A DNA stretch of 64,000 nucleotides from NCBI GenBank assembly GCA_963720705.1, contig CAVRGJ010000005.1:124001-188000 (forward strand), given 5' to 3'. The notes below the pieces were generated by a model that saw only the letters and a list, made by a program, of their open reading frames with translations, was not told the DNA's origin and did not search any database. The translations under genes and the position numbers were made by a program. This document shows, piece after piece, positions 25,514 through 34,492 of the stretch (position 1 is its first letter; every line of letters begins with the position of its first letter). This DNA is from DASWJZ01 sp963720705 (GTDB lineage Bacteria; Pseudomonadota; Alphaproteobacteria; Rhizobiales; Afifellaceae).

Positions 25514-26374
25514 TTGGCAGTCGAACCGAAACGGCGCTTGGGACGCGGCCTCGACGCATTGCTCAGTGCTTACCCCGCAGCTGCGGAGCCGGAGCTTCGT
25601 GTCGCCGCGGACGGTGGACGGCGCACGCTGCCGATCGACCTGATCGATCGCAATCCGCGCAACCCGCGCCGCGACTTTCGCGACGACGAGCTGCAGGAGC
25701 TGACCGATTCAGTGAAGCGGCACGGCATCGTGCAGCCGATCGCGGTGCGTGCGGTCGGCGAGCGCTACGAGATCATCGCCGGCGAGCGGCGCTGGCGCGC
25801 AGCGCAGCGCGCCGGGCTTCACGACGTTCCGGTCACCATTCTCGACGTTTCCGATAGCGAGGCGCTCGAAGTCGCGATCGTGGAGAACGTGCAGCGCGCC
25901 GACCTGAACCCGGTGGAAGAGGCGAGGGGCTATCAGGCGCTTATCGAAGAGTTCAAATACACGCAGCAGACGCTCGGCGAGACGATCGGCAAGAGCCGTG
26001 TGCACGTGACGAATACGCTGCGGCTCTTGAAGCTGCCGCCGTCGATCATCGAGATGCTCGAAGCGGGGACGCTTTCCGCCGGCCACGGCCGTGCGCTCCT
26101 CGCCGCAGCGGAACCGGAAAAGCTCGCCAGGCTCATCGTCGCCAAGGGTCTCTCGGTGCGCGAAGCGGAGCGGATGACGCAGCCGCGCGAAGCAAAGAAG
26201 ACCGGGCGCAAGAGCATGCGCAACGCCGACATCGTGGCGATGGAGAAGGAGCTTTCCGATCTCCTCGGCATGAAGGTGGCGCTCAATCACTCGCCCGACG
26301 GAAGCGGGGAAATCCGCATTGCCTATCGGAATCTCGACCAGTTCGACGGGCTGCTCAGGAAGCTGAAGCGGTAG
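25514..26374 (+). CDS. parB: Chromosome partitioning protein ParB
   Basis: 286 residues from TTG 25514, preceded by AAGGGAGAAA. The N-terminal RRLGRGLDALL segment is the ParA-stimulating peptide. The CTPase/nuclease-like domain includes RNPRNPRRDF, VQPIAVRAV and GERRWRAAQRAG; the HTH follows (TQQTLGETIGKSRVHVTNTLRLLKLP) and SAGHGRAL. It binds parS as a CTP-dependent clamp. Confidence 0.96.
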   Translation: MAVEPKRRLGRGLDALLSAYPAAAEPELRVAADGGRRTLPIDLIDRNPRNPRRDFRDDELQELTDSVKRHGIVQPIAVRAVGERYEIIAGERRWRAAQRAGLHDVPVTILDVSDSEALEVAIVENVQRADLNPVEEARGYQALIEEFKYTQQTLGETIGKSRVHVTNTLRLLKLPPSIIEMLEAGTLSAGHGRALLAAAEPEKLARLIVAKGLSVREAERMTQPREAKKTGRKSMRNADIVAMEKELSDLLGMKVALNHSPDGSGEIRIAYRNLDQFDGLLRKLKR

Positions 26375-26398
26375 TAGACGGCCCAAAACTGGTGACGC

Positions 26399-26507
26399 TG
26401 TCATTCTCGGGCGTAGCGGAGCGGAGACCCGAGAAGCCAGAACGCGCCGATGCGTAAGCTCGAATCTGGATCCTCGGATCGCGCGTGCCGCGCGTCCGAG
26501 GATGACA
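26399..26507. repeat. 109-bp dispersed palindromic element
   Basis: Ends are inverted repeats (TGTCATTCTCGG at 26399-26410; CCGAGGATGACA at 26496-26507, one mismatch). Two internal hairpins are visible: CTCGGG...CCCGAG in the left half and CCTCGGA...TCCGAGG in the right half. This is the layout of short interspersed palindromic elements found intergenically in Rhizobiales genomes. It separates the convergent parB and holA and may act as a bidirectional terminator. Confidence 0.75.
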
Positions 26508-26523
26508 AGCGCTTAGGTCGGAT

Positions 26524-27567
26524 TCAGCGCGCGCTTTTCTTAAGCCGTCGGGCTTCAAGCGCGACCTCGTGAAGCGCCTCCGAGATCGCCGCTTCCTCGA
26601 GCGCCGGCTGAAGCCGCATCAGCATAACGGCGCGATCGATGCGATGCCGCGCCTCGGCGATTGAAGGGCTCGGCCAGCGTTCGATCTCAGCCTCGACGGC
26701 CGGGCGGCGCCTGCCGAAGATCGGCGGACGAGCGAAATCGACGGCACGCGAAGGCCGTTCGCCGGCGTCGACCGCCGCGCGGAGCGTCTGCAGCTGGAGG
26801 AGGTGACGGAGCGCGAGCGCGCCAAGCGCCGAGGCGGAGCCGCCTTCCGCTCTGAGGCGCGAAAGCGCAAGCTCCAGCGCTTCGTTATCGCCGAGAAGTG
26901 CTGCGTCGATCGCGTGATCCGTCTTCCCCGTGGTGGTGTCGCCGACGATCGCCTCGACTGCGTCGAAGGTCACGGTCTTCTGTTCGCCCAGGTAGAGGAA
27001 CAGCTTCTCCAGCTCGCCGCGAATGGCGAGACGGTCACCGCCGAGGTTCTCCGAGAGAAGCTCGAGTGCGCCGGGGTCGATCGTCATCTCCCGCTCTTCG
27101 ACGGCGGCGTGGATCAGCGACGTGAGCTCGCCCCCTTCAAGCGGGTAGGTCGGGATCGCGGCAGCATGCTTTGACGTTTCGAACGCCTTCCGCACCGGAC
27201 TGGTGGGGGACAGTTCGGCCGCTTCGACGACGAGCCATGCGGCGTCGGGCGGCCGTTCGAACACTGGCTCAAGGGCGCCGGCGACGTTGTGGCGTCCGTC
27301 GAGAATGCGAAGCGCGATCACCGGCTCGCCGCCGAAGAGGGACGCCGCGTAGACCTCATCGGCGATGCGACCCGGATTCGATGAAAGCTCGTCGGAGCCG
27401 ATCCGAAGAACCTCGTCGCCTCCACCGCGCATCAGCGCGACACGCTCCACCAGACGCGCGCGCTCGGTAATGGCGCCGGCGTCTGTTCCGTGGACGAGGA
27501 AGAGCCGCACGCCATCCGGCGGCGAAGCGAGGTAGCGGTCGGCGTCGTGCGTTCTGACTGTCGTCAT
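26524..27567 (-). CDS. holA: DNA polymerase III delta subunit (clamp loader)
   Basis: 347 residues with HolA features: VRLFLVHGTDAGAITERARLV at the N terminus, AASLFGGEPVIALR, LEGGELTSLIHAAVEE, and LSENLGGDRLAIRGELEKLFLYLG. Delta opens the beta clamp within the gamma complex. It is encoded after leuS and lptE on the same strand, the conserved leuS-lptE-holA order. Confidence 0.93.
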   Translation of the reverse strand: MTTVRTHDADRYLASPPDGVRLFLVHGTDAGAITERARLVERVALMRGGGDEVLRIGSDELSSNPGRIADEVYAASLFGGEPVIALRILDGRHNVAGALEPVFERPPDAAWLVVEAAELSPTSPVRKAFETSKHAAAIPTYPLEGGELTSLIHAAVEEREMTIDPGALELLSENLGGDRLAIRGELEKLFLYLGEQKTVTFDAVEAIVGDTTTGKTDHAIDAALLGDNEALELALSRLRAEGGSASALGALALRHLLQLQTLRAAVDAGERPSRAVDFARPPIFGRRRPAVEAEIERWPSPSIAEARHRIDRAVMLMRLQPALEEAAISEALHEVALEARRLKKSAR

Positions 27568-27617
27568 CGGCTAGCGCGAGGCGAGCGTGAATCTGTTCTG
27601 ATCGCCCGCGGCCATCG

Positions 27618-28136
27618 CTAGTGGGTGGCGAAGTAGGCGGCAAGCCGCGCCTGGGTCAGCGCGGCGAGCGCTTTGGCGATGCGGTCTTGGGCGTCGCGCT
27701 GCGCGCGAATGTTCGAATAGCTCTGCGAGGAGCGCGTGTAGGAGTCGGTGGCGGTGACGCTTGCGCCGAAGATCGAATTGTCGGTTGCCGCGTCCTTCAG
27801 GAGAAACGAGACGCCGCCACTCAGCTGATAGAGGTTGGGTGTGCCGGTGCCGCGCTCGACCAGTGCCGCCTGCTCGCGGGTTGTCATGCGGAAGATGAGT
27901 TCGTAGCGCGGGTCGGTGCCCTCGCCACCGCCGCGAAGCCCGAAGAGGAGTGTGTTGCGGAAGACCTGCTCGACCCGGGTTGTCGCTTCTTGCACGGAGA
28001 TTGCAGGAAGATCGGCCTGTGGTCCTGCGTTACCCGGCGAGGTTGCGTAGAGCGGACGGACTTGGCAGCCGGCAAGGCCAGAAAGTCCCATCAGCACGAC
28101 GGCGAGAAACGCGAGGCGACGCTTAGGAAACGACAT
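27618..28136 (-). CDS. lptE: LPS-assembly lipoprotein LptE
   Basis: 172 residues from ATG 28136: MSFPKRRLAFLAVVLMGLSGLAGC is a lipoprotein signal with lipobox LAGC. The body shows the LptE fold pattern (VRPLYATSPG, VEQVFRNTLLFGLRGGG, YELIFRMT, SVTATDSYTRSSQSYSNIRAQRDAQDRIAKALA). LptE plugs the LptD translocon in the outer membrane. Its start overlaps the leuS 3' end by 14 bp. Confidence 0.9.
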   Translation of the reverse strand: MSFPKRRLAFLAVVLMGLSGLAGCQVRPLYATSPGNAGPQADLPAISVQEATTRVEQVFRNTLLFGLRGGGEGTDPRYELIFRMTTREQAALVERGTGTPNLYQLSGGVSFLLKDAATDNSIFGASVTATDSYTRSSQSYSNIRAQRDAQDRIAKALAALTQARLAAYFATH

Positions 28137-30735
28137 TGACGATCCGGTTCGGTACGACGACGACACGCCGCGGCGGGCGGCCCTCCAAGAAGCGCTGAAC
28201 GGGCTCCAGTGCAAGCGCCGCTTTTTCGACCTCGGCCTGGGGCGTGTCGATGGCGACCGTCAGCTCCGCCCGCTTCTTTCCGTTCACCTGCACCGGCAGA
28301 AGCACGGTATCGACCTGAAGCAAGTCGGCTTCGACCGTCGGCCATGCGGTCTCGGCGACGAGGTGCTGATGGCCGAGCGCCTCCCAGCACTCTTCGGCAA
28401 GATGCGGCATCATCGGCGCGAGCATCACGACGAGCGCCTCGGCGGCCTCGCGGAGAGCCCAGCCGAAATCCGCCTCGCGCTCGCCCTCGACCGCTGTCGT
28501 CAGCACGTTGCTCAGCTCATAGAGCTGCGCCACGGCGCGGTTGAAGCGGAGCCGCTCGATGTCGTTGGTCACGGTGTCGATGGTGCGGTGGACGTGCCGG
28601 CGAAGCTCCATCGTGCGATCCGAGAAAACCGCGGGGCGCGGTAGGCCGGGCGCCGGCAGCTCTCCACCGAGGCGCATGACGAGACGGAAGACGCGCTGCA
28701 CGAAGCGGTGCGCCCCTTCCACGCCCGCCGCCGTCCAGATCACGTCGCGCTCCGGCGGCGAGTCGGAAAGCATGAACCAGCGCGCAGTGTCGGCGCCGTA
28801 GGTTTCGATGATGTCGGATGGGTCGACGGTGTTCTTGCGCGACTTCGACATCTTTTCGATCGGGCCGATCTCGATCGGCTCATTGCTCTTCTTGGAGAAG
28901 GCGCGCCGTGCCTCGCCTTCGCCCTCGACACGCACGTTCGCAGGCTCAAGCCACTCGCCGGCGGCGTTGCGGTACGTTTCGTGCACCACCATGCCCTGCG
29001 TGAAGAGCCCCTCGAACGGCTCGTCGAGGCCGACATGGCCGGTCTTGCGCATCGCACGGGTGAAAAAGCGCGAATAGAGGAGATGCAGGATCGCGTGCTC
29101 GACGCCGCCGATATATTGGTCGACGGGCAGCCAATGGTCGGCGGCGGTGCGGTCGGTCGGCGTCGTCGCGTGTGGCGCGGTGAAGCGCGCGAAATACCAC
29201 GCGGAGTCGACAAAGGTATCCATCGTGTCGGTCTCGCGCTTCGCCGGTCCGCCGCATTTCGGGCAGGTCGTGTCGCGCCAGGTCGGATGGCGGTCCAGCG
29301 GGTTGCCGGGACGGTCGAAATCGACGTCCTCGGGAAGCGTCACCGGAAGATCCTCGCGCCGGACCGGCACCACGCCGCACTTCGCGCAATGCAGCATCGG
29401 GATCGGACAGCCCCAGTAGCGCTGGCGTGAGATGCCCCAGTCGCGCAGGCGGTAATTAACCTGCCGCTCCGCGACCGGCCGGTTGCCGCGCGTCTTGGCT
29501 TCGAGACGCTTCACGACCTCTTCCCACGCGACGCGGTTCGGCAGCCCGTCGAGGAAGGCTGAGTTGATCATCGTGCCATCGCCCTCATAGGCCGCATCGG
29601 CGATGACGAACGTTGCAGCATCCGCGTCGGGCGGAAGTACGACCGGAATCACCGGCAGGGCGTATTTGCGTGCGAATTCGAGATCGCGCTGATCGTGCCC
29701 GGGGCAGCCGAAGATCGCGCCGGTGCCGTAATCCATCAGCACGAAATTCGCGACATAGACGGGAAGCGTGCGCGAGGGATCGAGCACGTGCCTGACGCGT
29801 AGCCCCGTGTCGTAGCCGATCTTCTCCGCCTTCTCGAGCGCCTCGGCGGAGGTCCCCATGTGGTGGCAGCGCTCGATAAAAGCGGTAAGCTTCGGGTCGC
29901 GTGCGGCGGCCGCCTTAGCCACCGGATGGTCGGCGGCGATTGCCATGAAGGTTGCGCCGAAGAGCGTATCGACGCGCGTCGAATAGGCGACGATCTCCGT
30001 TTCGCCCGACGGCGGCTCGTCGGCGAACGCGAAGCGTACCAGAGCGCCGTCGGAGCGGCCGATCCACTTCTCTTGCATCAGCCGGACCTTGTCCGGCCAG
30101 CGGTCGAGCGTCTTCAGCGCGTCGAGCAGATCCTGGCTGTATTTGGTGATGGTCAGGAACCACTGCGTCAGCTCGCGCTGCTCGACCTCGGCGCCCGAGC
30201 GCCAGCCCTTGCCGTCGATCACCTGCTCGTTGGCGAGCACGGTCTGGTCAACCGGGTCCCAGTTCACCTTGGCGGTCTTGCGTGCGACCAGTCCGGCGTC
30301 GAGGAAGTCGAGGAAGAGGCGTTGCTGCTCGGCGTAATATTCAACGTCGCAAGTGGCGAACTCCCGGCTCCAGTCGAGCGACAGGCCCATCGACTTCAGC
30401 TGCGCGCGCATCGCCGCGATGTTGTCGTAGGTCCAGGTCTTCGGATGCACCTTGTTCTGTGCTGCGGCGTTTTCGGCCGGAAGCCCGAAGGCGTCCCAGC
30501 CCATCGGATGCAGCACGTTGAAGCCGCGCGCACGACGGTAGCGCGCCAGGACGTCGCCCATTGTGTAGTTGCGGACGTGCCCCATGTGGATGCGCCCGGA
30601 GGGGTAGGGGAACATCTCGAGCACATAGTATTTGGGGCGCATGTCCCCGGGCGGCGTCTCGAAGAGCCGGCGCTCGGCCCAAACGGATTGCCAGCGCGGC
30701 TCGACGGCACGCGGGTTATAGCGCTCGGTGGACAT
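28123..30735 (-). CDS. leuS: Leucyl-tRNA synthetase
   Basis: 870 residues from ATG 30735 (MSTERYNPRAVEPRWQSVW); a GTG 12 codons upstream is possible but has a weak SD. The HIGH motif is in FPYPSGRIHMGHVRNY, the editing domain lies in the middle, and KMSKSRKN carries KMSKS. Zinc-finger-like CPKCGG is present. The length is typical. It is the first gene of the leuS-lptE-holA unit and diverges from the YggS gene. Confidence 0.97.
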   Translation of the reverse strand: MSTERYNPRAVEPRWQSVWAERRLFETPPGDMRPKYYVLEMFPYPSGRIHMGHVRNYTMGDVLARYRRARGFNVLHPMGWDAFGLPAENAAAQNKVHPKTWTYDNIAAMRAQLKSMGLSLDWSREFATCDVEYYAEQQRLFLDFLDAGLVARKTAKVNWDPVDQTVLANEQVIDGKGWRSGAEVEQRELTQWFLTITKYSQDLLDALKTLDRWPDKVRLMQEKWIGRSDGALVRFAFADEPPSGETEIVAYSTRVDTLFGATFMAIAADHPVAKAAAARDPKLTAFIERCHHMGTSAEALEKAEKIGYDTGLRVRHVLDPSRTLPVYVANFVLMDYGTGAIFGCPGHDQRDLEFARKYALPVIPVVLPPDADAATFVIADAAYEGDGTMINSAFLDGLPNRVAWEEVVKRLEAKTRGNRPVAERQVNYRLRDWGISRQRYWGCPIPMLHCAKCGVVPVRREDLPVTLPEDVDFDRPGNPLDRHPTWRDTTCPKCGGPAKRETDTMDTFVDSAWYFARFTAPHATTPTDRTAADHWLPVDQYIGGVEHAILHLLYSRFFTRAMRKTGHVGLDEPFEGLFTQGMVVHETYRNAAGEWLEPANVRVEGEGEARRAFSKKSNEPIEIGPIEKMSKSRKNTVDPSDIIETYGADTARWFMLSDSPPERDVIWTAAGVEGAHRFVQRVFRLVMRLGGELPAPGLPRPAVFSDRTMELRRHVHRTIDTVTNDIERLRFNRAVAQLYELSNVLTTAVEGEREADFGWALREAAEALVVMLAPMMPHLAEECWEALGHQHLVAETAWPTVEADLLQVDTVLLPVQVNGKKRAELTVAIDTPQAEVEKAALALEPVQRFLEGRPPRRVVVVPNRIVNVVS

Positions 30736-30852
30736 CAGATAGACCGGCTCCGGAAGCGGCGTGACCTTCACCTGAATTCCGGCGAGCGGTCAACATTGCC
30801 GGACGATTTGCCGTCAGCTTCCGGCCATGTTAGCCGCCGCTCCGGAGGCGGC

Positions 30853-31518
30853 ATGGCGGATGCAGCAAGAAGGCTCGCGGAAGTCGAGGCGCGCGTTGCG
30901 GCGGCGGCGCGTCGCGCCGGCCGCGACCCGGCTGACGTCACTCTGATCGCGGTGTCGAAGACCTTCGACGCCGACGCGATTCTGCCTGTTCTCGCGGCCG
31001 GCCATCGCGCCTTTGGCGAGAACCGTGTGCAGGAAGCGGAGAAGAAGTGGCCATCGCTTCGCGAACGCCACACCGACATCCGGCTGCATCTCATCGGCCC
31101 GCTGCAGACCAACAAGGCGCGCGAGGCCGTCGCGCTCTTCGACGCGATCCATACGCTCGACCGCGACAAGCTCGCTCGCGTGCTTGCCAAGGAGATGGCG
31201 CGGCAGGGGCGCTCGCCAACGCTCTTTGTCGAGGTGAATACCGGCAATGAGCCGCAAAAGGCGGGGGTTCAGCCCGAGGCGGCAGCGGGTTTCGTCGAGC
31301 GCTGCCGTGACGAGCACGGCCTCCATATTGCGGGCCTGATGTGCATCCCGCCGCTTACCGACGATCCCGTCCCGCACTTCGAGGCGCTCGCGCGGCTTGC
31401 CGGCTCTCTTGGGCTCAGGTCACTGTCGATGGGGATGAGCGCCGACTTCGAAACCGCAGTCCTGCACGGGGCGACGCACGTCCGCGTCGGCAGCGCCATC
31501 TTCGGGGAGCGGGCCTGA
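30853..31518 (+). CDS. YggS/PLPBP family pyridoxal-phosphate homeostasis protein
   Basis: 221 residues from ATG 30853 (GGAGG upstream). Family pattern: DVTLIAVSKTFDADAILPVLAAGHRAFGENRVQEAEKKW, where the Lys of AVSKTF binds PLP, then HLIGPLQTNKAREAVALFDAIHTLD, LFVEVNTGNEPQKAG and LSMGMSADFETAVLHGATHVRVGSAIFG. These alanine-racemase-fold proteins have no known catalysis but buffer PLP. Divergent from leuS. Confidence 0.95.
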   Translation: MADAARRLAEVEARVAAAARRAGRDPADVTLIAVSKTFDADAILPVLAAGHRAFGENRVQEAEKKWPSLRERHTDIRLHLIGPLQTNKAREAVALFDAIHTLDRDKLARVLAKEMARQGRSPTLFVEVNTGNEPQKAGVQPEAAAGFVERCRDEHGLHIAGLMCIPPLTDDPVPHFEALARLAGSLGLRSLSMGMSADFETAVLHGATHVRVGSAIFGERA

Positions 31519-31700
31519 GCCGGTCGCCGCGTCCTTTCTGTGGCTTTTCGTAAACATCTTCGGGCGAATCACGCGGCGCGGCTTAGCCGATCCTTAAGTC
31601 ACCGCCGCGATAGTGAACGCAAGAAATCGAACTCGTCTCGGACGAGCCTATTCTCAGGGGTGGCGCGGGACTGCGTCTTCCCGCTTGCGGGGGCATCAAA

Positions 31701-33359
31701 GTGCAGCCAAGTCAGTTCGCAATCCGTAGCACTCCGGAAAACGTGGTCGAGGCGGCGCCCACGCCGCTCGGCGAAGTCGTTTCCGTCAGCGGCTCTCGGG
31801 CAGTCGTTGCCGTTGATAACGAGCAGCATCGGCGCAGCCCCGGGGATCTTCTGTCGGTCGGCCGGCTTCTGGCGATCGAGTCTGGGCGGTCGTACATTGT
31901 CGGCCTCATCTATGCTGCGGAGTCGGCTCCAAACCGGCCGAGCACGATGCTGGCAAGCGTCGAGCTGCAAGGTGAAATCCGCCCGGGAGAAAACGGCGGG
32001 AAACCGAATTTCGATCGCGGCATTCGGAACTATCCCCCGATCGGTGCTGCCGTCCACGAGATGGCAACGTCGGAGCTCGAGACCGTCTACGATTACAAAG
32101 GCGCGCAGACGATCACCATCGGCACGCTGAGCCAGGACGAATCCATCGCTGCGACGGTGCGCGTTCAGGACCTCTTGCAGAAGCATTTCGCCGTCCTCGG
32201 TACCACCGGCTGCGGCAAGTCGAGTGCCGTCGTGCTGCTTCTCGACCGCATCCTGAAGGCCACCGAAGCGACGCGCATTCTCCTCGTCGACCCGCACAAC
32301 GAATACGCTGCTGCCTTCCGCGACGAATCCGAAGTGGTCAGTCCGCGAACGTTGAGCCTGCCGTTCTGGCTGTTCAATTTCGAGGAGATCGTCGATGTGA
32401 TCTATCGCCGGCGCCCGGGGGTCACCGAGGAAGTCGACCTGCTCGCCGACCTGATCCCGGTCGCCAAGGCGCGCTATGCGCAGGGCATCGAGCGCAACCC
32501 GTCGCTTGTCCGTCGCGACATCGAGGACAGCGGTTATACCGTCGACTCGCCGGTCCCCTATCGAATTCACGATATCCTCTCGATGATCGACGAGCAGATT
32601 GGCAAGCTGGACGGCAAGGACGACCGGCCGTCGCTGCGGCGGCTTCGGGCGCGTATCCTCTCTGTCGTCCACGACACGCGCTACCAGTTCATGTTCTCCA
32701 GCCGCACGATCGAAGACACGATGGCGGACCTCTTGAAGACCCTCTTCAGGATTCCCGCGCACGGCAAAAGGATCACCATTGTCGAGATGGCCGGCTTTCC
32801 GGCCGAAGTGGTGGATGCGGTCGTCTCCGTGCTTTGCCGGCTCGCCTTCGATCTCGGGCAGTGGGGTCGCGGGCGCCTTCCGCTCCTTGTCGTGGCGGAG
32901 GAGGCTCACCGTTACGTTCCGGCCGACAAGCGCATTGGTTTTGGGCCGACGCGACGCTCGATCTCGCGCATCGCCAAGGAGGGGCGGAAGTACGGTGTCT
33001 ATCTCGGCCTCGTCACCCAGCGCCCGGCCGAGCTCGATCCGACCATCCTGTCGCAGTGCAGCTCGATTTTCGCTATGCGCATGGCGAACGAGGCTGACCA
33101 CGCGATTATCCGCTCGGCCGTCAGCGACGCGGCGAGTTCGACTCTCGCGGCGCTTCCCTCGATCGGGAACCGCGAGGCCATCGCTTTCGGCGAGGCGGTG
33201 TCTATGCCAATGCGGGTGCGGTTTGCTTCGCTTCCGCCAGACAGGCTGCCGGCGAACCAGCTTCCGACGCTGCAGTCGAACCTTTCAGAGGACGGCACCA
33301 GCGATTTCGTGGAGGAACTGGTGAGGCGGTGGCGCTCGGTAGCGCGGCGCGAGCGCTAG
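31701..33359 (+). CDS. HerA-like DNA-translocating ATPase (DUF87)
   Basis: 552 residues from GTG 31701. An N-terminal HAS-barrel-like part (GEVVSVSGSRAVVAVDN) is followed by the ATPase core with Walker A LGTTGCGKSSAVVLLLD (about 167-175), LLLVDPHNEYAAAF, Walker B LLVVAEEAHRYVP, and SRIAKEGRKYGVYLGLVTQRPAELD. HerA hexamers pair with NurA nucleases in archaea and with Sir2 or other effectors in bacterial defence systems; none is adjacent here, so a housekeeping DNA-processing role is as likely. Confidence 0.85.
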   Translation: MQPSQFAIRSTPENVVEAAPTPLGEVVSVSGSRAVVAVDNEQHRRSPGDLLSVGRLLAIESGRSYIVGLIYAAESAPNRPSTMLASVELQGEIRPGENGGKPNFDRGIRNYPPIGAAVHEMATSELETVYDYKGAQTITIGTLSQDESIAATVRVQDLLQKHFAVLGTTGCGKSSAVVLLLDRILKATEATRILLVDPHNEYAAAFRDESEVVSPRTLSLPFWLFNFEEIVDVIYRRRPGVTEEVDLLADLIPVAKARYAQGIERNPSLVRRDIEDSGYTVDSPVPYRIHDILSMIDEQIGKLDGKDDRPSLRRLRARILSVVHDTRYQFMFSSRTIEDTMADLLKTLFRIPAHGKRITIVEMAGFPAEVVDAVVSVLCRLAFDLGQWGRGRLPLLVVAEEAHRYVPADKRIGFGPTRRSISRIAKEGRKYGVYLGLVTQRPAELDPTILSQCSSIFAMRMANEADHAIIRSAVSDAASSTLAALPSIGNREAIAFGEAVSMPMRVRFASLPPDRLPANQLPTLQSNLSEDGTSDFVEELVRRWRSVARRER

Positions 33360-33373
33360 AACATCAAACAAGT

Positions 33374-33394
33374 GGCGGCCAGCTTAAGGCCGCC
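33374..33394. terminator. Hairpin between convergent herA-like and DUF1127 genes
   Basis: GGCGGCC and GGCCGCC form a 7-bp stem with a 7-nt loop (AGCTTAA), 15 bp after the HerA-like stop and 25 bp before the DUF1127 stop. No long T-run is present. Confidence 0.5.
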
Positions 33395-33418
33395 TCCAAG
33401 GTGAGAAGCGGGTTGCCT

Positions 33419-33571
33419 TTAGGCGACCCACGCTGCCTCGCGGGCAAGGTGCTGGATGTCGACAGGGCGGATGCCAAGTTCGCTCAGCTGGTTCGCAGAC
33501 AGGCTGCTCAGCGCGCGCAGGGTTGACCTGTATCGGCGGCAGGAGCGCCAGCGACGCAAAGTTTTCGTCAT
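33419..33571 (-). CDS. DUF1127 small basic protein
   Basis: 50 residues from ATG 33571, which has GGAG 6 nt upstream. The end SANQLSELGIRPVDIQHLAREAAWVA is the DUF1127 motif (L-x-x-L-G-[IL]-x-x-x-D-I). DUF1127 proteins are Arg-rich, and some members bind RNA and influence phosphate or carbon metabolism and small-RNA turnover. A longer reading of the frame upstream has no similarity. Second member at 44454-44681. Confidence 0.85.
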   Translation of the reverse strand: MTKTLRRWRSCRRYRSTLRALSSLSANQLSELGIRPVDIQHLAREAAWVA

Positions 33572-33801
33572 GACCATCTCCATTCCGTTGCGGCAAATCA
33601 GAAAAGCGAGCCTGAATTTGCCTTTGTCGATATAGGGAGCTTGACGAGAGTTTGTTGCCGGCGGTTTTCGCCGCGGCGTACAAATCGCTTCACGAGAACG
33701 GAAACGGGTTTCTTCGCGACGCCTCGACGAAACATTCGGGGCGCCTTCCAAAGTGCTCAATCAGCCCGGAATCTGCGGGTTTCCAGCCGAGCTGCGGTCT
33801 T

Positions 33802-34410
33802 CTAAACGTTGCGGAGGCGTCCCGAGCGGTACGCTCGCTTGTGTGGCTTTGCTCCGACGACGAAGAGCGGTCTCGATCCCGCCGCGGCGAGGAGCAGGCG
33901 GATATCCCTCTGGCTCAACGCGATGCAGCCGGCGGTCGGCGGATATCCGGGGCGTGCGAGGTGCAGGAAGATCGCGCTACCCCGGCCGCGGATGCGCGGC
34001 GACATGTTCCAGTCGAAGACACCGACGACGTCGTAGAGATGGTCGGCGCGCCACATCGTCTCATGCCCGGCCGTGGCGGGAAGCCGGATCGGGCAATTGT
34101 AGCGGCCGCTTCTTGCGTCCTCGCACCAGCCGTCGTTTTTCCGCATGATGCGGCGGGGAATGGCGGTCCGTGGCGGCGGTCCGCGGTCGGGCCTCAGAAT
34201 CAGCGACAAAAGGCGAAGTCGTGCGGCCGGGGTCGCGCCGTCGCCTTCGCGCTTCAAATGGGTGATGCCGCTTCGTCCGAGCGCGCAGCGCAGCAAAAGC
34301 CGGCCGCAGCGAAGGAGGCCTTTATGTGGTTCACGCGGCGATGAAATGACCGTGATGACACGCAAATTGCTTGCCAAGGCGACTTTCGGTTTCTTCTTAC
34401 GCGCTCGCAT
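33802..34410 (-). CDS. L,D-transpeptidase (YkuD-like) domain protein
   Basis: 202 residues from ATG 34410 (GGGGA upstream). The core holds LGRSGITHLKREGDGATP and the active-site block SAIFLHLARPGYPPTAGCIALS, with His and Cys in H-x(n)-GC, as in YkuD enzymes that form 3-3 peptidoglycan cross-links or attach lipoproteins. No clear cleavable signal peptide is seen, only a basic N terminus with a short hydrophobic run. Shorter than many YkuD proteins but typical for a Rhizobiales subfamily. Confidence 0.85.
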   Translation of the reverse strand: MRARKKKPKVALASNLRVITVISSPREPHKGLLRCGRLLLRCALGRSGITHLKREGDGATPAARLRLLSLILRPDRGPPPRTAIPRRIMRKNDGWCEDARSGRYNCPIRLPATAGHETMWRADHLYDVVGVFDWNMSPRIRGRGSAIFLHLARPGYPPTAGCIALSQRDIRLLLAAAGSRPLFVVGAKPHKRAYRSGRLRNV

Positions 34411-34492
34411 GACTTTCCCCGCCTGCGCCGCCACTGTGGCACCCGGTCGCGCTCTAGCTTAAATTGATTCCAAGGAGACTTCCGAGGCCGCC

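Noticed and set aside
29860..30852. Long N-terminal extension of the YggS-type protein
   Set aside because: It runs antisense through leuS. ATG 30853 has GGAGG and the family N terminus.
31599..33101. 500-codon open frame opposite the HerA-like gene
   Set aside because: High-GC antisense shadow with no family features; the plus-strand protein has all ATPase motifs.
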